NCBI RefSeq assembly: GCF_019704315.1
Contig: NZ_AP024597.1
Span: 1,488,001-1,552,000, forward strand
Direction: 5' to 3'
DNA: 64,000 bases
From: Stygiolobus caldivivus
GTDB lineage: Archaea; Thermoproteota; Thermoprotei_A; Sulfolobales; Sulfolobaceae
Shown: piece by piece, positions 44,897-54,832 of the stretch
How the letters are laid out: each line of letters starts with the position of its first letter
Position numbering within the stretch: the stretch's first letter is position 1
Made by a program: the position numbers and the translations under genes
The notes under the pieces: generated by a model
The model's input: only the letters and a program-made list of their open reading frames with translations
What the model was told of the DNA's origin: nothing
The model's database searches: none

Positions 44897-47218
44897 ATGA
44901 AAGGAAACTATATTTTGTTAGCCTCTATATTTGCTCTATTAATACTATTCGGTATAAGTATAATATCGGAACCAATAGTAGCCAGCGGATACGCAATATC
45001 AGACTTTAACGCACCTATACTCAACTGGTATCAGGTGAGGTATAGTGAGCCTTGGGTAGGGACAATAGTATACTTGTATTCCTATTCAACACACACAGCT
45101 GAGTATAACGCCCTAATCCAAGGGAAGATCGACTTCGCAACATTAGACCACAGGGACGAAATCCAGACACTCCTCACAGACTATAAGGGTAAAGTTTACG
45201 TAGCCATATCACCTGTAACTTCCTTCGGACAGCTAGTATTTGCTTTTGGAAATAACTTAACAGCTAACTTATACTTTAGATACGCTATAAGCAGTCTGAT
45301 TAACCCTCAAAACGTAACTGCCGATGTGTGGGACAACGGAGTCCTAGGTACAGACTATCCCTATTTCGTATCACCAGTAGTTTATAAGTCTTGGTTTAAC
45401 CCGGAGGTAGTACAGTATTATGACCAATACGAATCGTATAACCTAACTAGAGCCGTTATGTACTTGGAAAAAATACCGGGTATCACACATGTGAACGGAC
45501 AGTGGTATTATAACGGTAAACCATTACAGTTGACCTTCTTATACGGTACCGGAAGTGCTCCACAGGAGAGGTTAGCCTCACTCTTGAGCACAGAAGCTAA
45601 GATGATAAACCTGACAATTACTCCACAACCTGTATCTTTTGGGACATTAATTACGCTAGCCACTACACCCCCCTATGACGACTTTAACATGACGACCTTC
45701 GGGTGGATTAGTTTAGGGCCACTAGTCCCATCTTGGATGGAAGGTATATATACTACTCCTGCTAACGTTGGGGGTTTCTCCAACTCCACCATTGATACCG
45801 TCCTCACTGATGCTGCTACCGCTCCGACGACTCAGCAGATGATAAACCAGACGATGGAAGCCGAGTACCTGCTACAGCAACAACTACCATATATTATAGT
45901 AGTATGGAGTAACGCGATACAAGGAGTGTACTTGCCAGGCTGGGCTAACTATGTATACTTAAACGTGACAGACGTGTATGCTGTGAGTATAACGGACGTC
46001 CACCCGTCAGGCTCCGCCCTAAACGGTACGTTCTACTTCTCTTCAGTGAGTAGCGATACACCAAGGCATATTAACCCGTATGCCAGTACAACCTTATATG
46101 CCTTTAACACCCTTGATGACCTATACGACTCATTAGCGGTCACTAACTATACTATGCCAACTACATTCAACAGCCCGTATTACCTAATCCCATGGGTAGC
46201 TAAGAACTGGACTACGATCCCATTGCACGATTACAAGTTACCTAACGGTGGAGTCATAGTTAACGGTACAGAGTTAGTTGTAAACCTAGTACACAATGAC
46301 ACGTGGATCGACGGAGTACCGCTCACAGCATATGACGTCAATTTCTCTATATGGTGGTACGACTTACCGGGTATGATGGGTACAAACACCTTTGACGGGC
46401 TTCACGTCAACTACACCTACTTAGCTGTCAACGGGTTCATAAACAGCGACTTATTCGATACTATTCCAGGTTTAGTGTGGACTAATGTGACTAACCCGTA
46501 CCAGATAGAGATATTCCTGAACACAACGAGCCCAATCCAGGAAATACTAGCCCTTGACGAGTACCCGATAGTACCTGCTCACATCTTTAACACTACTCCA
46601 CCCCAGTTAGTGTACGCGGAAAAGATAGCACCTCTGATATCTAGCGGGCCGTACAGATGGGTAGAGTGGAACATACCGGCCGAGGAAATAATTGTAACAG
46701 CTAACACCCATTACTTTAGGATAGACCCGTACTTGTTCTTACAGACTGTAAAGAAAGGACAGACCGCTACGTTCACTGCTAATGTAACAGCATACAGCTG
46801 GGATAACTCCACACAGACGTTAGTACCCACTCAGATCTCTAACGCTACAGTGTACGTTTACTTAAAGTACCTTAACGTCGACGGTAAACCTTATGGTAAC
46901 GTGACTATAAACGGAAAGCCATATGTAGTTATGGCTAAGAACATGGGTAACGGGATTTATCAAGCAAGTATAAACACGTCTATGTTGACGCCTGGCGTGT
47001 ATGAGATAGTAGCCAAAGCTGTTTGGACGGTAAACGGAAATATGAGGGAAGAGTTTAGTTACGGTAGTCTAAATGTAACACCTACAGTGACTACTACTGT
47101 ACCTCCGGTAACGACTACTACGACAACATCAAGCATTAACGTCGCCTTAGTGGCCGGTATAGTGATCGTAATAGTCATAATAGTAGCAGCAGCAGTAGTA
47201 TTCTTGAGAAGAAGATGA
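44897..47218 (+). CDS. Peptide ABC transporter substrate-binding protein with apparently permuted SBP_bac_5 domain
   Basis: 773 residues. Signal peptide (about 1-28). Residues ~35-370 resemble the second half of SBP_bac_5 proteins (ALIQGKIDFATLDHRDEIQ, LYFRYAISSLINPQNV, PQERLASLLSTEA), while ~375-610 resemble the first half (LVVNLVHNDTWIDGVPLTAYDVNFS, PIVPAHIF, SSGPYRWVEW...NTHYF). So the halves are in reversed order. Then an Ig-like domain (~615-728), a Thr-rich stalk (~730-745), a transmembrane helix and RRR. Many N-x-T/S. Lies beside the dpp operon and is its likely receptor. Confidence 0.82.
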   Translation: MKGNYILLASIFALLILFGISIISEPIVASGYAISDFNAPILNWYQVRYSEPWVGTIVYLYSYSTHTAEYNALIQGKIDFATLDHRDEIQTLLTDYKGKVYVAISPVTSFGQLVFAFGNNLTANLYFRYAISSLINPQNVTADVWDNGVLGTDYPYFVSPVVYKSWFNPEVVQYYDQYESYNLTRAVMYLEKIPGITHVNGQWYYNGKPLQLTFLYGTGSAPQERLASLLSTEAKMINLTITPQPVSFGTLITLATTPPYDDFNMTTFGWISLGPLVPSWMEGIYTTPANVGGFSNSTIDTVLTDAATAPTTQQMINQTMEAEYLLQQQLPYIIVVWSNAIQGVYLPGWANYVYLNVTDVYAVSITDVHPSGSALNGTFYFSSVSSDTPRHINPYASTTLYAFNTLDDLYDSLAVTNYTMPTTFNSPYYLIPWVAKNWTTIPLHDYKLPNGGVIVNGTELVVNLVHNDTWIDGVPLTAYDVNFSIWWYDLPGMMGTNTFDGLHVNYTYLAVNGFINSDLFDTIPGLVWTNVTNPYQIEIFLNTTSPIQEILALDEYPIVPAHIFNTTPPQLVYAEKIAPLISSGPYRWVEWNIPAEEIIVTANTHYFRIDPYLFLQTVKKGQTATFTANVTAYSWDNSTQTLVPTQISNATVYVYLKYLNVDGKPYGNVTINGKPYVVMAKNMGNGIYQASINTSMLTPGVYEIVAKAVWTVNGNMREEFSYGSLNVTPTVTTTVPPVTTTTTTSSINVALVAGIVIVIVIIVAAAVVFLRRR

Positions 47219-47577
47219 TAGGTTGACTGGTATATACTAAAATTGGTTTTTTATTTTATTTGGTTTTTTATTTTAATTCTCTGACCGGAATCACCTATTT
47301 AATGTCAAAATTTTGTATAAATATAAATAATTTAATGACCACAAATTGTAGTTTAGAGGTTTATTTATAAATTGAATAATCTTTCATAGTGTAGTTACTG
47401 AGTTATAAAACATCTTCATTGAGCCCAAGGCGTGCTAGACCCTTGTCCCACATCGTAGTAATGGGTTTAGTTCTCTTCCATGTCCAGTTCATAGCTTAAT
47501 AACTACACTATGTATTCTCTATCGAAATCGGTATTTTACAGTAAAGGAATTAAACCAATAGGAACTACACTCTATTT
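47219..47577. other. Intergenic region, no gene seen
   Basis: A/T-rich near the SBP end (T-rich TTGGTTTTTTATTTTATTTGG at about 47244-47275 could act as an archaeal T-tract terminator), then mixed sequence with no coding frame up to the Sir2 gene. Confidence 0.35.
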
Positions 47578-48327
47578 ATGGGGCAGGACGCTGTTAGTGA
47601 GGTGGCAGAACTACTACTTACTTCGGTCAGTTCTATAGCGTTCACCGGTGCAGGGATTAGCACCGCTTCAGGTATACCCGACTTCAGGGGACCTAACGGG
47701 CTGTGGAAAAAATACTCCCCTGAACTGGCCACTATAGACTACTTTGAAAAGGACCCTAAGGGCTTTTGGGAATTTTACTCACTGAGGATGAGGGGACTCT
47801 TCAAAGCTGAGCCCAATAAGGCACACTATGCCCTAGCTGAGCTTGAAAGGTTAGGGCTAATAAAGTACGTGATAACACAGAACATTGACGGCCTCCACCA
47901 GAAGGCGGGGTCTAGAAACGTATTAGAGCTCCACGGCACCATGAGGAAGTCTTACTGTACTTCCTGTTTTAAGTACTATGACTCGTCTGAGGTCTTAGAG
48001 ATGATCGACAAGGGTGAAAACCCTCCGAAGTGCTCTTGCGGTGGGGTATTAAGGCCTGACGTAGTCCTATTCGGAGAACCGGTTAAGGAGATAAACACCG
48101 CCATACAGATAGCCTACGACTCCGACTTGGTACTCGTCCTCGGCTCTTCCCTTACCGTCTACCCGGCTAACGTTATCCCGCAAGTAGTGAAGGAAAGGGG
48201 AGGTAAATTGGTTATAATAAATACGGATGAAACTCCCCTAGACCCGGTTGCCGATGTGGTGGTTAAAGTCCCAGTGGAGGAGGTCTTGCCTAAAATAGTG
48301 GACAAGATAAAGAGCGGGCTAGGCTGA
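47578..48327 (+). CDS. cobB: Sir2-family NAD-dependent protein deacylase
   Basis: 249 residues, family length. GAGISTASGIPDFRG (NAD binding, about 23-37), TQNIDGLHQKAG (about 99-110), catalytic His in LELHGTMRKSYC, zinc site CTSC...CSCGG, and GSSLTVYPANVIP. Sulfolobus Sir2 deacylates the chromatin protein Alba; the same role is plausible. ATG; monocistronic. Confidence 0.95.
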   Translation: MGQDAVSEVAELLLTSVSSIAFTGAGISTASGIPDFRGPNGLWKKYSPELATIDYFEKDPKGFWEFYSLRMRGLFKAEPNKAHYALAELERLGLIKYVITQNIDGLHQKAGSRNVLELHGTMRKSYCTSCFKYYDSSEVLEMIDKGENPPKCSCGGVLRPDVVLFGEPVKEINTAIQIAYDSDLVLVLGSSLTVYPANVIPQVVKERGGKLVIINTDETPLDPVADVVVKVPVEEVLPKIVDKIKSGLG

Positions 48328-48349
48328 GAAAACGAATAAGTGAACTAAC

Positions 48350-49144
48350 TCAGTCATTAGCTTCGCCTTTTAAGTCCTCGTCTTTATTCGCCTCTTTAAT
48401 CTTATCCATAACCTTCTTAGGGAGGGCGTAGTCTTCCCTCCTCTCGTTAAGCTTATTCAAAAGTACTATTCCCTTCCCTTGTACTATGTCGATCTCCCAT
48501 ACGTACTTGTCGTGGTTTGTCTGCCTCATCTTTTCTATGACTATATATCGGTGTAGCATACCGTCTTTTATGACTCTCCTGAACCTTATTATGCCGTCAG
48601 CGACATGTTCTACACCAAACCCGAAAGCTTGGGAAGTAGTGATCGCGTACTGGGACGTGGCAAGTATGGTAAACCTCCACTTGTTTAGTACCCTCTTTAA
48701 GTAGTAACTTATTTTCCTGGCCATGGCAGGTTTATCAAGGAATAGGGCTGAGACGGAGTCTATCACTAGCCTAGCCCATCCGGACCCCAGCTTCTGCTTA
48801 GCCAATATCACTTTTTGTACCAACGCCTCGGGCTCGAGTTCCGACAAAGACCACTCATCTTCCCTCTCCTTCATTAACGCGTCTATTATTATTAACTTCG
48901 AGTCTAGGAACCTCTCTAAGTCCCAATTGAACATTTTAGCTTGTCTAATTATAGAGTCCCTACTTTCCTCAGTAGTCACGTATATTGCGGGTTCACCTTG
49001 CTTTAGGCCTTCATACGTGAAGCTCAAAGAAAAGATAGTCTTACCTGTCCCCGGCTCACCCGTTAGCGCTACAAAGAAGCCCTGAGGAATACCGCCTTCT
49101 ATAAGCTTGTCAAAGTCATGTATACCGGTAGAAAGCCTGATCAT
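48350..49144 (-). CDS. KaiC-like RecA-fold ATPase
   Basis: 264 residues, single KaiC domain. LSTGIHDFDKLIEGGIPQG start, Walker A GEPGTGKT, TTEES after strand 2, Walker B LVIDSVSAL. No second domain and no recombinase motif. Archaeal single-domain KaiC proteins are thought to act in signalling; some Sulfolobus ones are autophosphorylating. Convergent with sir2 (stops 22 bp apart). Confidence 0.88.
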   Translation of the reverse strand: MIRLSTGIHDFDKLIEGGIPQGFFVALTGEPGTGKTIFSLSFTYEGLKQGEPAIYVTTEESRDSIIRQAKMFNWDLERFLDSKLIIIDALMKEREDEWSLSELEPEALVQKVILAKQKLGSGWARLVIDSVSALFLDKPAMARKISYYLKRVLNKWRFTILATSQYAITTSQAFGFGVEHVADGIIRFRRVIKDGMLHRYIVIEKMRQTNHDKYVWEIDIVQGKGIVLLNKLNERREDYALPKKVMDKIKEANKDEDLKGEAND

Positions 49145-49556
49145 TGATATAATTTTTTGTATCAGGGTTATATTCTTAGCCTTTTTTTGAGGATATGTTT
49201 TATTTCATTTTGCACAGTATGTTTTTATCGAATGTCCAAAAGTTAAAGGAGACTAAGGACCTATAGCTTTTATTACTGTCCGTTTTCCGCAGGGAGGGGT
49301 GTCCGTTAAGTAAGATTACACCTCGTGTTCAAGCATACCCAATCAATTTACGATAAAAATATCTGCTTCTAAGTTTTTTAGGTATATACACATCAATATC
49401 GATGTGTAACCATAGGAACATACATGGGGCGTAGTGAGATTAGAAGTAATTGCAAGGATAATTTACACCACGACCAAACACTTACCCACATTAGAGGTAA
49501 CTTATTTTATGCAGGGAAAAAGAGTATGAGGAGAGAAAAGAAAAGGAAAAAAACCT
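49145..49556. other. Intergenic region with a 7-bp inverted repeat
   Basis: ACACATC-AATATC-GATGTGT (49388-49407) is a perfect inverted repeat and could be an operator. It lies ~245 bp before the KaiC gene start and 150 bp behind the doxA stop. No gene seen. Confidence 0.35.
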
Positions 49557-50069
49557 TTATTGAGAGATTGTAAAAGTAGCTACAGCTTCTCTACTTGTCT
49601 TGATTGCAGGGGTATATAACTTCACGTAGTAGGTTCCTGCGGGTAGATGCACTCCCTTTATCAACAAGTGGAACTGTCCTTCACTACCTAATATTACTAC
49701 AAACCCTGAATACCAATTTACGCTATCCTTTTTGTTAGAATTCCACGGTGCTTGTATTATCTTTACAGTATCGTTAGATATCTGTGAGGAGTTAAGGAAC
49801 ATTACGAATGTGTGGTTTGCGTTATATATCTCCATTAGAGGTGCTGAAGCTGGATAGGCATCAGGCCCGTCAACGTCTGTAATGTTCATGATTAAGCAAA
49901 GCCCTTGGGGAGTATTGTAGGCATTAACATATGTTATATCGAGTTTAGGCAATTTAGAGTTGTTTACCAATGGGCCTACTACATTCCCATATGCCCACTG
50001 ACCCGTAGCAAGTATCCAGCCCGCGACTAAGATGCTAAAAATTAGACCTAAAATTACTACTTTCTCCAT
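49557..50069 (-). CDS. doxA: Thiosulfate:quinone oxidoreductase small subunit DoxA
   Basis: 170 residues. N-terminal anchor ([20 protein letters not shown]), then an extracytoplasmic beta-rich domain ([52 protein letters not shown]) as in Acidianus DoxA. With DoxD it oxidises thiosulfate to tetrathionate and passes electrons to caldariella quinone. Seven bases behind doxD, same operon. Confidence 0.9.
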   Translation of the reverse strand: MEKVVILGLIFSILVAGWILATGQWAYGNVVGPLVNNSKLPKLDITYVNAYNTPQGLCLIMNITDVDGPDAYPASAPLMEIYNANHTFVMFLNSSQISNDTVKIIQAPWNSNKKDSVNWYSGFVVILGSEGQFHLLIKGVHLPAGTYYVKLYTPAIKTSREAVATFTISQ

Positions 50070-50076
50070 TGTTCTC

Positions 50077-50619
50077 TCACCACAACTTAATCCACTTCAG
50101 TATAGGGACGTTAGCTAATGACCTGTCCCCGAATTTCTTATATAGTAAGTAGTCTAGCCCCCAAACCCTACCTGCAGCAGTCAACATAAGTACTACTGAG
50201 CCTGCAGTCAACAGTGCGCCTATCTGCCACTCATCTTCACAAGTAGAGCCCAGCCAATAAGCTGGGGCAAAGCCTACTGACATAGCAAGAGCACCTAGAG
50301 CTGCTAACCTTGTAAATAGCCCTATCACTATCAAGATCCCTACAAGTAGTTCTACATAGCTAAAGACCGTGAGGAAAGTGACGTCTAAAGCTCTGTTTTC
50401 TAAGGTCATCAATAAGAACGGCTTGAAGGGACCCGCGTGTGGCAGGAAATTCACCAGTTTTCCACCTACAAACGAGGCAGAATTAGGGTCTAGTTTCTCT
50501 GGTTTCAGTACCGCTTTTCTTAGACCTCCGTCTAGGAACATCCAACCTACGGCGAACCTGATGGGCCATATGTACTCCATCCTAGTCGAATTTCCTTCAT
50601 TTAACGTGGTCTTTGCCAT
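50077..50619 (-). CDS. doxD: Thiosulfate:quinone oxidoreductase large subunit DoxD
   Basis: 180 residues with four helices. [25 protein letters not shown] and [25 protein letters not shown] are DoxD/DoxX family segments. Forms the membrane part of TQO, so the host gains energy from reduced sulfur. AGGTGG precedes the ATG by ~8 nt, so this message has a leader; CACTATAAAATAG lies just upstream. Confidence 0.92.
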   Translation of the reverse strand: MAKTTLNEGNSTRMEYIWPIRFAVGWMFLDGGLRKAVLKPEKLDPNSASFVGGKLVNFLPHAGPFKPFLLMTLENRALDVTFLTVFSYVELLVGILIVIGLFTRLAALGALAMSVGFAPAYWLGSTCEDEWQIGALLTAGSVVLMLTAAGRVWGLDYLLYKKFGDRSLANVPILKWIKLW

Positions 50620-50898
50620 TCTTTCAAACCACCTATTTTATAGTGTTTAATTTAACTAATTTAAGTTTTTCCAATAAAAAGTATTATATCTTTTTTATCT
50701 TCAATTCTTTGCAAAGATAAAACTTTTTTAAATTTCGACAAATAGAAATGATATAACTAACAAAAATGTATATAACTTTTTTGGTATCTCTTTCAAATCT
50801 CAGATACATCAACGTCTGTATATGTTGGGTTGAAAGAGCCTTAGACGGAGAGTAAAATGAGAACTTAATGGCAATGAGGTGATTTTTTAAAAAAAAGA

Positions 50899-53124
50899 CT
50901 AAATTACGTCCTCAGGTCTTATGGGAGTCTTATTAAACCTCCTGCCAGTAGCGTCTTCTACAGCCCTTACAATAGCTGCAGGCCCTACTATTAAGGCAGC
51001 TTCTCCGACCCCCTTTGCACCTGTAGGGTATGCAGAAGAATGAGGTCTATCTACGAAATAGCTTTCAAACTTAGGGGCTTCAACAGCTGTAGGTATAAAA
51101 TAGTCAGCATAAGTTACGGTTAGTTGCCCGTCATCGTTAATTATAGCCTCCTCTAACAATGCTTGGCCTACGGCTTGCGTAGCTCCTCCGTGGATCTGTC
51201 CTTCAGCTAATGCCGGGTTTATGACCGTACCTATATCATCATAGGCTTTGTAGTCCTTCACCCTGATAATCCCATAATCGTCTACTTCGACTAGAGCCAC
51301 ATGTACTCCATAGGGGAACGTGACATCTCCCGGTAAGGTCACTTGAGCATATATACCGGGTTCGTTTGAACTATAGGAGAACGAAGCCACCTCATCCCAC
51401 GTCACCTTCCTCCCTTGTGCGCTAAATTCTCCGCTAGAATATGACACTTCTTCGACGTCTACTTTTAGCATCTTAGCTGCGGCTCTCTTCATCTTTTCCA
51501 ATACTTCTTTAGCCGCTACCATTGCAGCACTGGCCGCGGCTGAGGCTGTCCTCGAACCGTACGTACCCATACTCGACGCTACTGTCTCAGTGTCTCCCCA
51601 TACGACCCTTACCCTGTTAATGTCTACCTGCAATGTGTCCGCTACTACTTGTGCTATGGCCGTCTCAGTACCTTGCCCGTGGGGTGTTCCACCCGTGATC
51701 ACCAGTATGTCCCCCGTCTCAGATACCCTCACTTCCCCGAACTCCCAAGGGCCGAAACCGCTTATTTCCAGATAAAACGCCATCCCTACGCCTACTTTTC
51801 TTCCTTTCTTCCTTTCCTCTTCAGCCCATCCCTTAAGTTGTTGGTACTTAAGTGCCTTAAGTCCTTCCCTAAGCAGAGAGATATAGTCACCGCTGTCGTA
51901 CCTCAACCCAAACGGGTTTGTGTAGGGCATTTCGTCCGCCCTTACCATATTAACTTCCCTTACAGTCACGTCGTCTAGCTTTAACTCGTCCGCTATAGTA
52001 CTCATTATCCTTTCTATGATGAAGGTAGCCTCAGGTCTGCTGGCACCCCTATACATGGTGATCGGAGGAGTGTTAGTATAAACTGCCCTACTCCTTATAC
52101 TGATGTCCCTGACCTTGTAGGGGCCCGGTATCATCAGGGGGATTATAGCTGGCTGTAAGGGAGCAGTGTATGTTAAGTACGCACCTAGGTCAACCAAGAG
52201 TTCACCTTTTATAGCCAAGAGCTTCCCGTCATTCTTGACGGCTATCTCACCTCTAAACGTGTTATGCCTAGCCTCTGAAGCTAACATCTCCTCACTCCTA
52301 GTAGCAGTCCACCTCACCGGTCTACCTAGCTTTATAGCGCTTGCAATGACACTTATGTCCTCAGGTAAGATGTTGACCTTACTCCCAAAAGCCCCTCCTA
52401 CGTCTGGCATTATCACCCTGATCTTACTTGAAGGGATCCCGAAGACCTTGGAAAATTCAGCCCTAGCTGTATGCGGCACCTGGGTAGAATACCATACGGT
52501 AAGTGTACCCCCTTCATACCTCGCTATAATCCCCCGAGGCTCCATTGGTGAAGGGATCAGCCTGTTATTTGTCACCTCTACCGGGATTACCTTATCCGCA
52601 TTTTTGAAGGCGTTCTCCACATTGCCCGCGCTGTATGTCTGGTCAAAGCCTACATTTGTCTTCAACTCATCGTGTACTAGCACCTTGTCCTCTACTGCTT
52701 CTTCCATCTTGGTTACAGCCGGTAACCTTTCATAGTCTACACTCACCTTATCTATAGCGTCCCTCACACTATACTTGTCAGTCCCGATGACTATAGCCAC
52801 CGGCTCTCCAGTATATTTTACCTTACCTTCAGCCAAGGGTTTCCTCTTGATAAACTTCCACTGCTTAGGGTCTTCATAAGTAGTCCAGATCCCTACTCCG
52901 TCCTTTACTTGCAAGTCTTTGGCTGTGAACACTGCCACTATCCCGGGTACCCTTAACGAGTCTGAAGCGTCTATTGACTTTATGTAAGCATGGGCATAAG
53001 GGCTCCTGACGAAGCCTGCGTAATAGGCTGATATCTGTATATCGTCTACGTATGTCGACTTACCGTTTACGAACTTATCGTCGTATAACCTTTTTATAAC
53101 CTTACCCGTGTACATGACCATCAC
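50899..53124 (-). CDS. cutA: Molybdopterin subunit of aldehyde/glyceraldehyde oxidoreductase (CutL/CutA type)
   Basis: 741 residues, xanthine-oxidase family. [48 protein letters not shown] and the catalytic Glu in [17 protein letters not shown] are seen. In S. acidocaldarius the homologous complex oxidises glyceraldehyde in the branched Entner-Doudoroff pathway. Overlaps cutS by 23 bp; last gene of cutM-cutS-cutL. Confidence 0.93.
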   Translation of the reverse strand: MMVMYTGKVIKRLYDDKFVNGKSTYVDDIQISAYYAGFVRSPYAHAYIKSIDASDSLRVPGIVAVFTAKDLQVKDGVGIWTTYEDPKQWKFIKRKPLAEGKVKYTGEPVAIVIGTDKYSVRDAIDKVSVDYERLPAVTKMEEAVEDKVLVHDELKTNVGFDQTYSAGNVENAFKNADKVIPVEVTNNRLIPSPMEPRGIIARYEGGTLTVWYSTQVPHTARAEFSKVFGIPSSKIRVIMPDVGGAFGSKVNILPEDISVIASAIKLGRPVRWTATRSEEMLASEARHNTFRGEIAVKNDGKLLAIKGELLVDLGAYLTYTAPLQPAIIPLMIPGPYKVRDISIRSRAVYTNTPPITMYRGASRPEATFIIERIMSTIADELKLDDVTVREVNMVRADEMPYTNPFGLRYDSGDYISLLREGLKALKYQQLKGWAEEERKKGRKVGVGMAFYLEISGFGPWEFGEVRVSETGDILVITGGTPHGQGTETAIAQVVADTLQVDINRVRVVWGDTETVASSMGTYGSRTASAAASAAMVAAKEVLEKMKRAAAKMLKVDVEEVSYSSGEFSAQGRKVTWDEVASFSYSSNEPGIYAQVTLPGDVTFPYGVHVALVEVDDYGIIRVKDYKAYDDIGTVINPALAEGQIHGGATQAVGQALLEEAIINDDGQLTVTYADYFIPTAVEAPKFESYFVDRPHSSAYPTGAKGVGEAALIVGPAAIVRAVEDATGRRFNKTPIRPEDVI

Positions 53125-53584
53125 CAGAAGCTTGTTTTATTGCCTTTACGATATTTTGGTAACCGGTACACCTACAGATGTTACCGTGGATCCCTTCCCT
53201 TATCTCTTCTTCCGACGGGTGTGGGTATTCCTTTAATAGGTAAAACGATTGGACTATCATCCCGGGAGTACAGTAACCGCACTGTAAGGCAAAGTTCTCC
53301 TTAAACGCCTCTTTAATATCTTTAGCGTCAAGTCCCTCAATAGTAGTGACTTCCGCACCGTCAGCTTGGACTGTAAGGACTGTACATGACTTAACGCTCT
53401 TTCCGTTGAGGAGCACTGTACATGCACCGCAAGTTGACGTGTCACACCCTACCTTAGTCCCGGTGAGACCCAATTCGTCCCTTAAGAAGTGGACTAGTAG
53501 CTGTCTCGGCTCTACTTCTCTTTCGTACCATATCCCGTTTACTTTTATTTTAACCTTGGCTTTTTCTCCTGGCCTAACCAACAA
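53102..53584 (-). CDS. cutC: [2Fe-2S] subunit of aldehyde/glyceraldehyde oxidoreductase
   Basis: 160 residues. Plant-type cluster [22 protein letters not shown] and the second cluster [11 protein letters not shown]...[13 protein letters not shown]: all eight cysteines present. Electron relay between the Mo and FAD subunits. Overlaps the FAD gene by 11 bp. Confidence 0.94.
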   Translation of the reverse strand: MLVRPGEKAKVKIKVNGIWYEREVEPRQLLVHFLRDELGLTGTKVGCDTSTCGACTVLLNGKSVKSCTVLTVQADGAEVTTIEGLDAKDIKEAFKENFALQCGYCTPGMIVQSFYLLKEYPHPSEEEIREGIHGNICRCTGYQNIVKAIKQASGDGHVHG

Positions 53585-54425
53585 TTCCTAACACCTCTTT
53601 TAAGGTATTTAACGTAAGGGCTTTCATGACTTTCCTCCTATATTCCGACGAACCCCTCGAGTCTGAAGGGGGGTTTACTTGAGAACTCGCTTTTTCAGCA
53701 AACTCTTGAATGAGTTTTTCTGAAGGCTTTGCGTCTATGAGGTCCTTTTCCAGTTCGTAGGGCCTGAAAGGTTTATCGGAGACCCCGGTATATGCTACCC
53801 TGATGTCTTTCACTACTTCGTCAACTTTAGCTAAAACGGCAATACCTACTAGGGCAAAGTCCCCAGCCCTCCTGACTACTTTCCCGTATTTGTATTTATA
53901 CCCCTCCAGCTTAGGGAAGACCACTTCTACGAGGAGTTCGTCTTCTCTTGCCTCTGTGGTGAAAGGCCCCTTAAAGAAATCTTTAGCATGGACTTCCCTT
54001 ATACCTTGGTTACTCTGTAGCCTCAGTTTAGCGTCATAAGCAGTAACTACCGCGGGGTAATCAGCAGAGGGGTCTGCATTAGATAGAGAACCGCCTAATG
54101 TCCCCATGTTCCTCACCTGCATGTCTCCCACTTTATTAGCTGATTGGTGGAGTAAGGGTAAGTCTCTCCTTACTATCCCGCTTCTCACTAGCTCAGCATG
54201 TGTAACAGTAGCACCTATAGTAACAGAGTCTTCCCCTAAAGTGATGTGGTTGAGTTCTTTTAGCGGGTTTAAGTCCATTAAGAACTTCGGTCTTATAACC
54301 CTGAACTTAAGCATTGGTATTAAACTCTGGCCTCCCGCAATGGGTTTTACGTCTCCTCCGGCTAGAAAGTCCAAGGCGTCGTTCAGGCTAACAGGTCTGT
54401 AATATCCGAACTGCGGTGGATACAT
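53574..54425 (-). CDS. cutB: FAD subunit of aldehyde/glyceraldehyde oxidoreductase
   Basis: 283 residues. FAD-binding [15 protein letters not shown] (about 32-46) and [21 protein letters not shown] (about 105-125) are present. First gene of the operon, ATG at 54425, with an A/T-rich promoter region upstream. Confidence 0.93.
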   Translation of the reverse strand: MYPPQFGYYRPVSLNDALDFLAGGDVKPIAGGQSLIPMLKFRVIRPKFLMDLNPLKELNHITLGEDSVTIGATVTHAELVRSGIVRRDLPLLHQSANKVGDMQVRNMGTLGGSLSNADPSADYPAVVTAYDAKLRLQSNQGIREVHAKDFFKGPFTTEAREDELLVEVVFPKLEGYKYKYGKVVRRAGDFALVGIAVLAKVDEVVKDIRVAYTGVSDKPFRPYELEKDLIDAKPSEKLIQEFAEKASSQVNPPSDSRGSSEYRRKVMKALTLNTLKEVLGIVG

Positions 54426-54832
54426 TGATTAACTAAATTGGGAAATTTAATAAATACTTTGTGTATCTTTCGGCTGAATTATTATAAATTCAAAAAATGT
54501 ACATTGATACATATTTAAAATCCCGTCAATAGGGGTTGTGCTTAACGACTAAAAGTATTCGACTTCTTGCTTAGCTTTATACGATCTGGCAATCTACACG
54601 CTGTCAAAAATTTCGAAATATTCATTTCAAAAACTTAAGGGGTGATAATAAACTCTTTATAATAAACGTAACAGAGCAGACTATAATGTAAATACACAAG
54701 ACGATTAGGGACAACGTGGATCGCTAGTCGTCAAATAAAATGACGCAAAAACATCAAACTTGGAAAGAATCGCGGTGACCAAGTAGAAATTGGGAGATTT
54801 TAACTCTTCAAATAGAGAACGGTGGAGTGTAT
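54426..54832. other. Intergenic region, no gene seen
   Basis: A/T-rich at the cut promoter side, otherwise no coding frame or repeat recognised on either strand. Confidence 0.3.

Noticed and set aside
49388-49407. 7-bp inverted repeat as a significant operator finding
   Set aside because: Too short and too far from both neighbouring promoters to support more than a note; A/T-rich DNA gives such repeats by chance.
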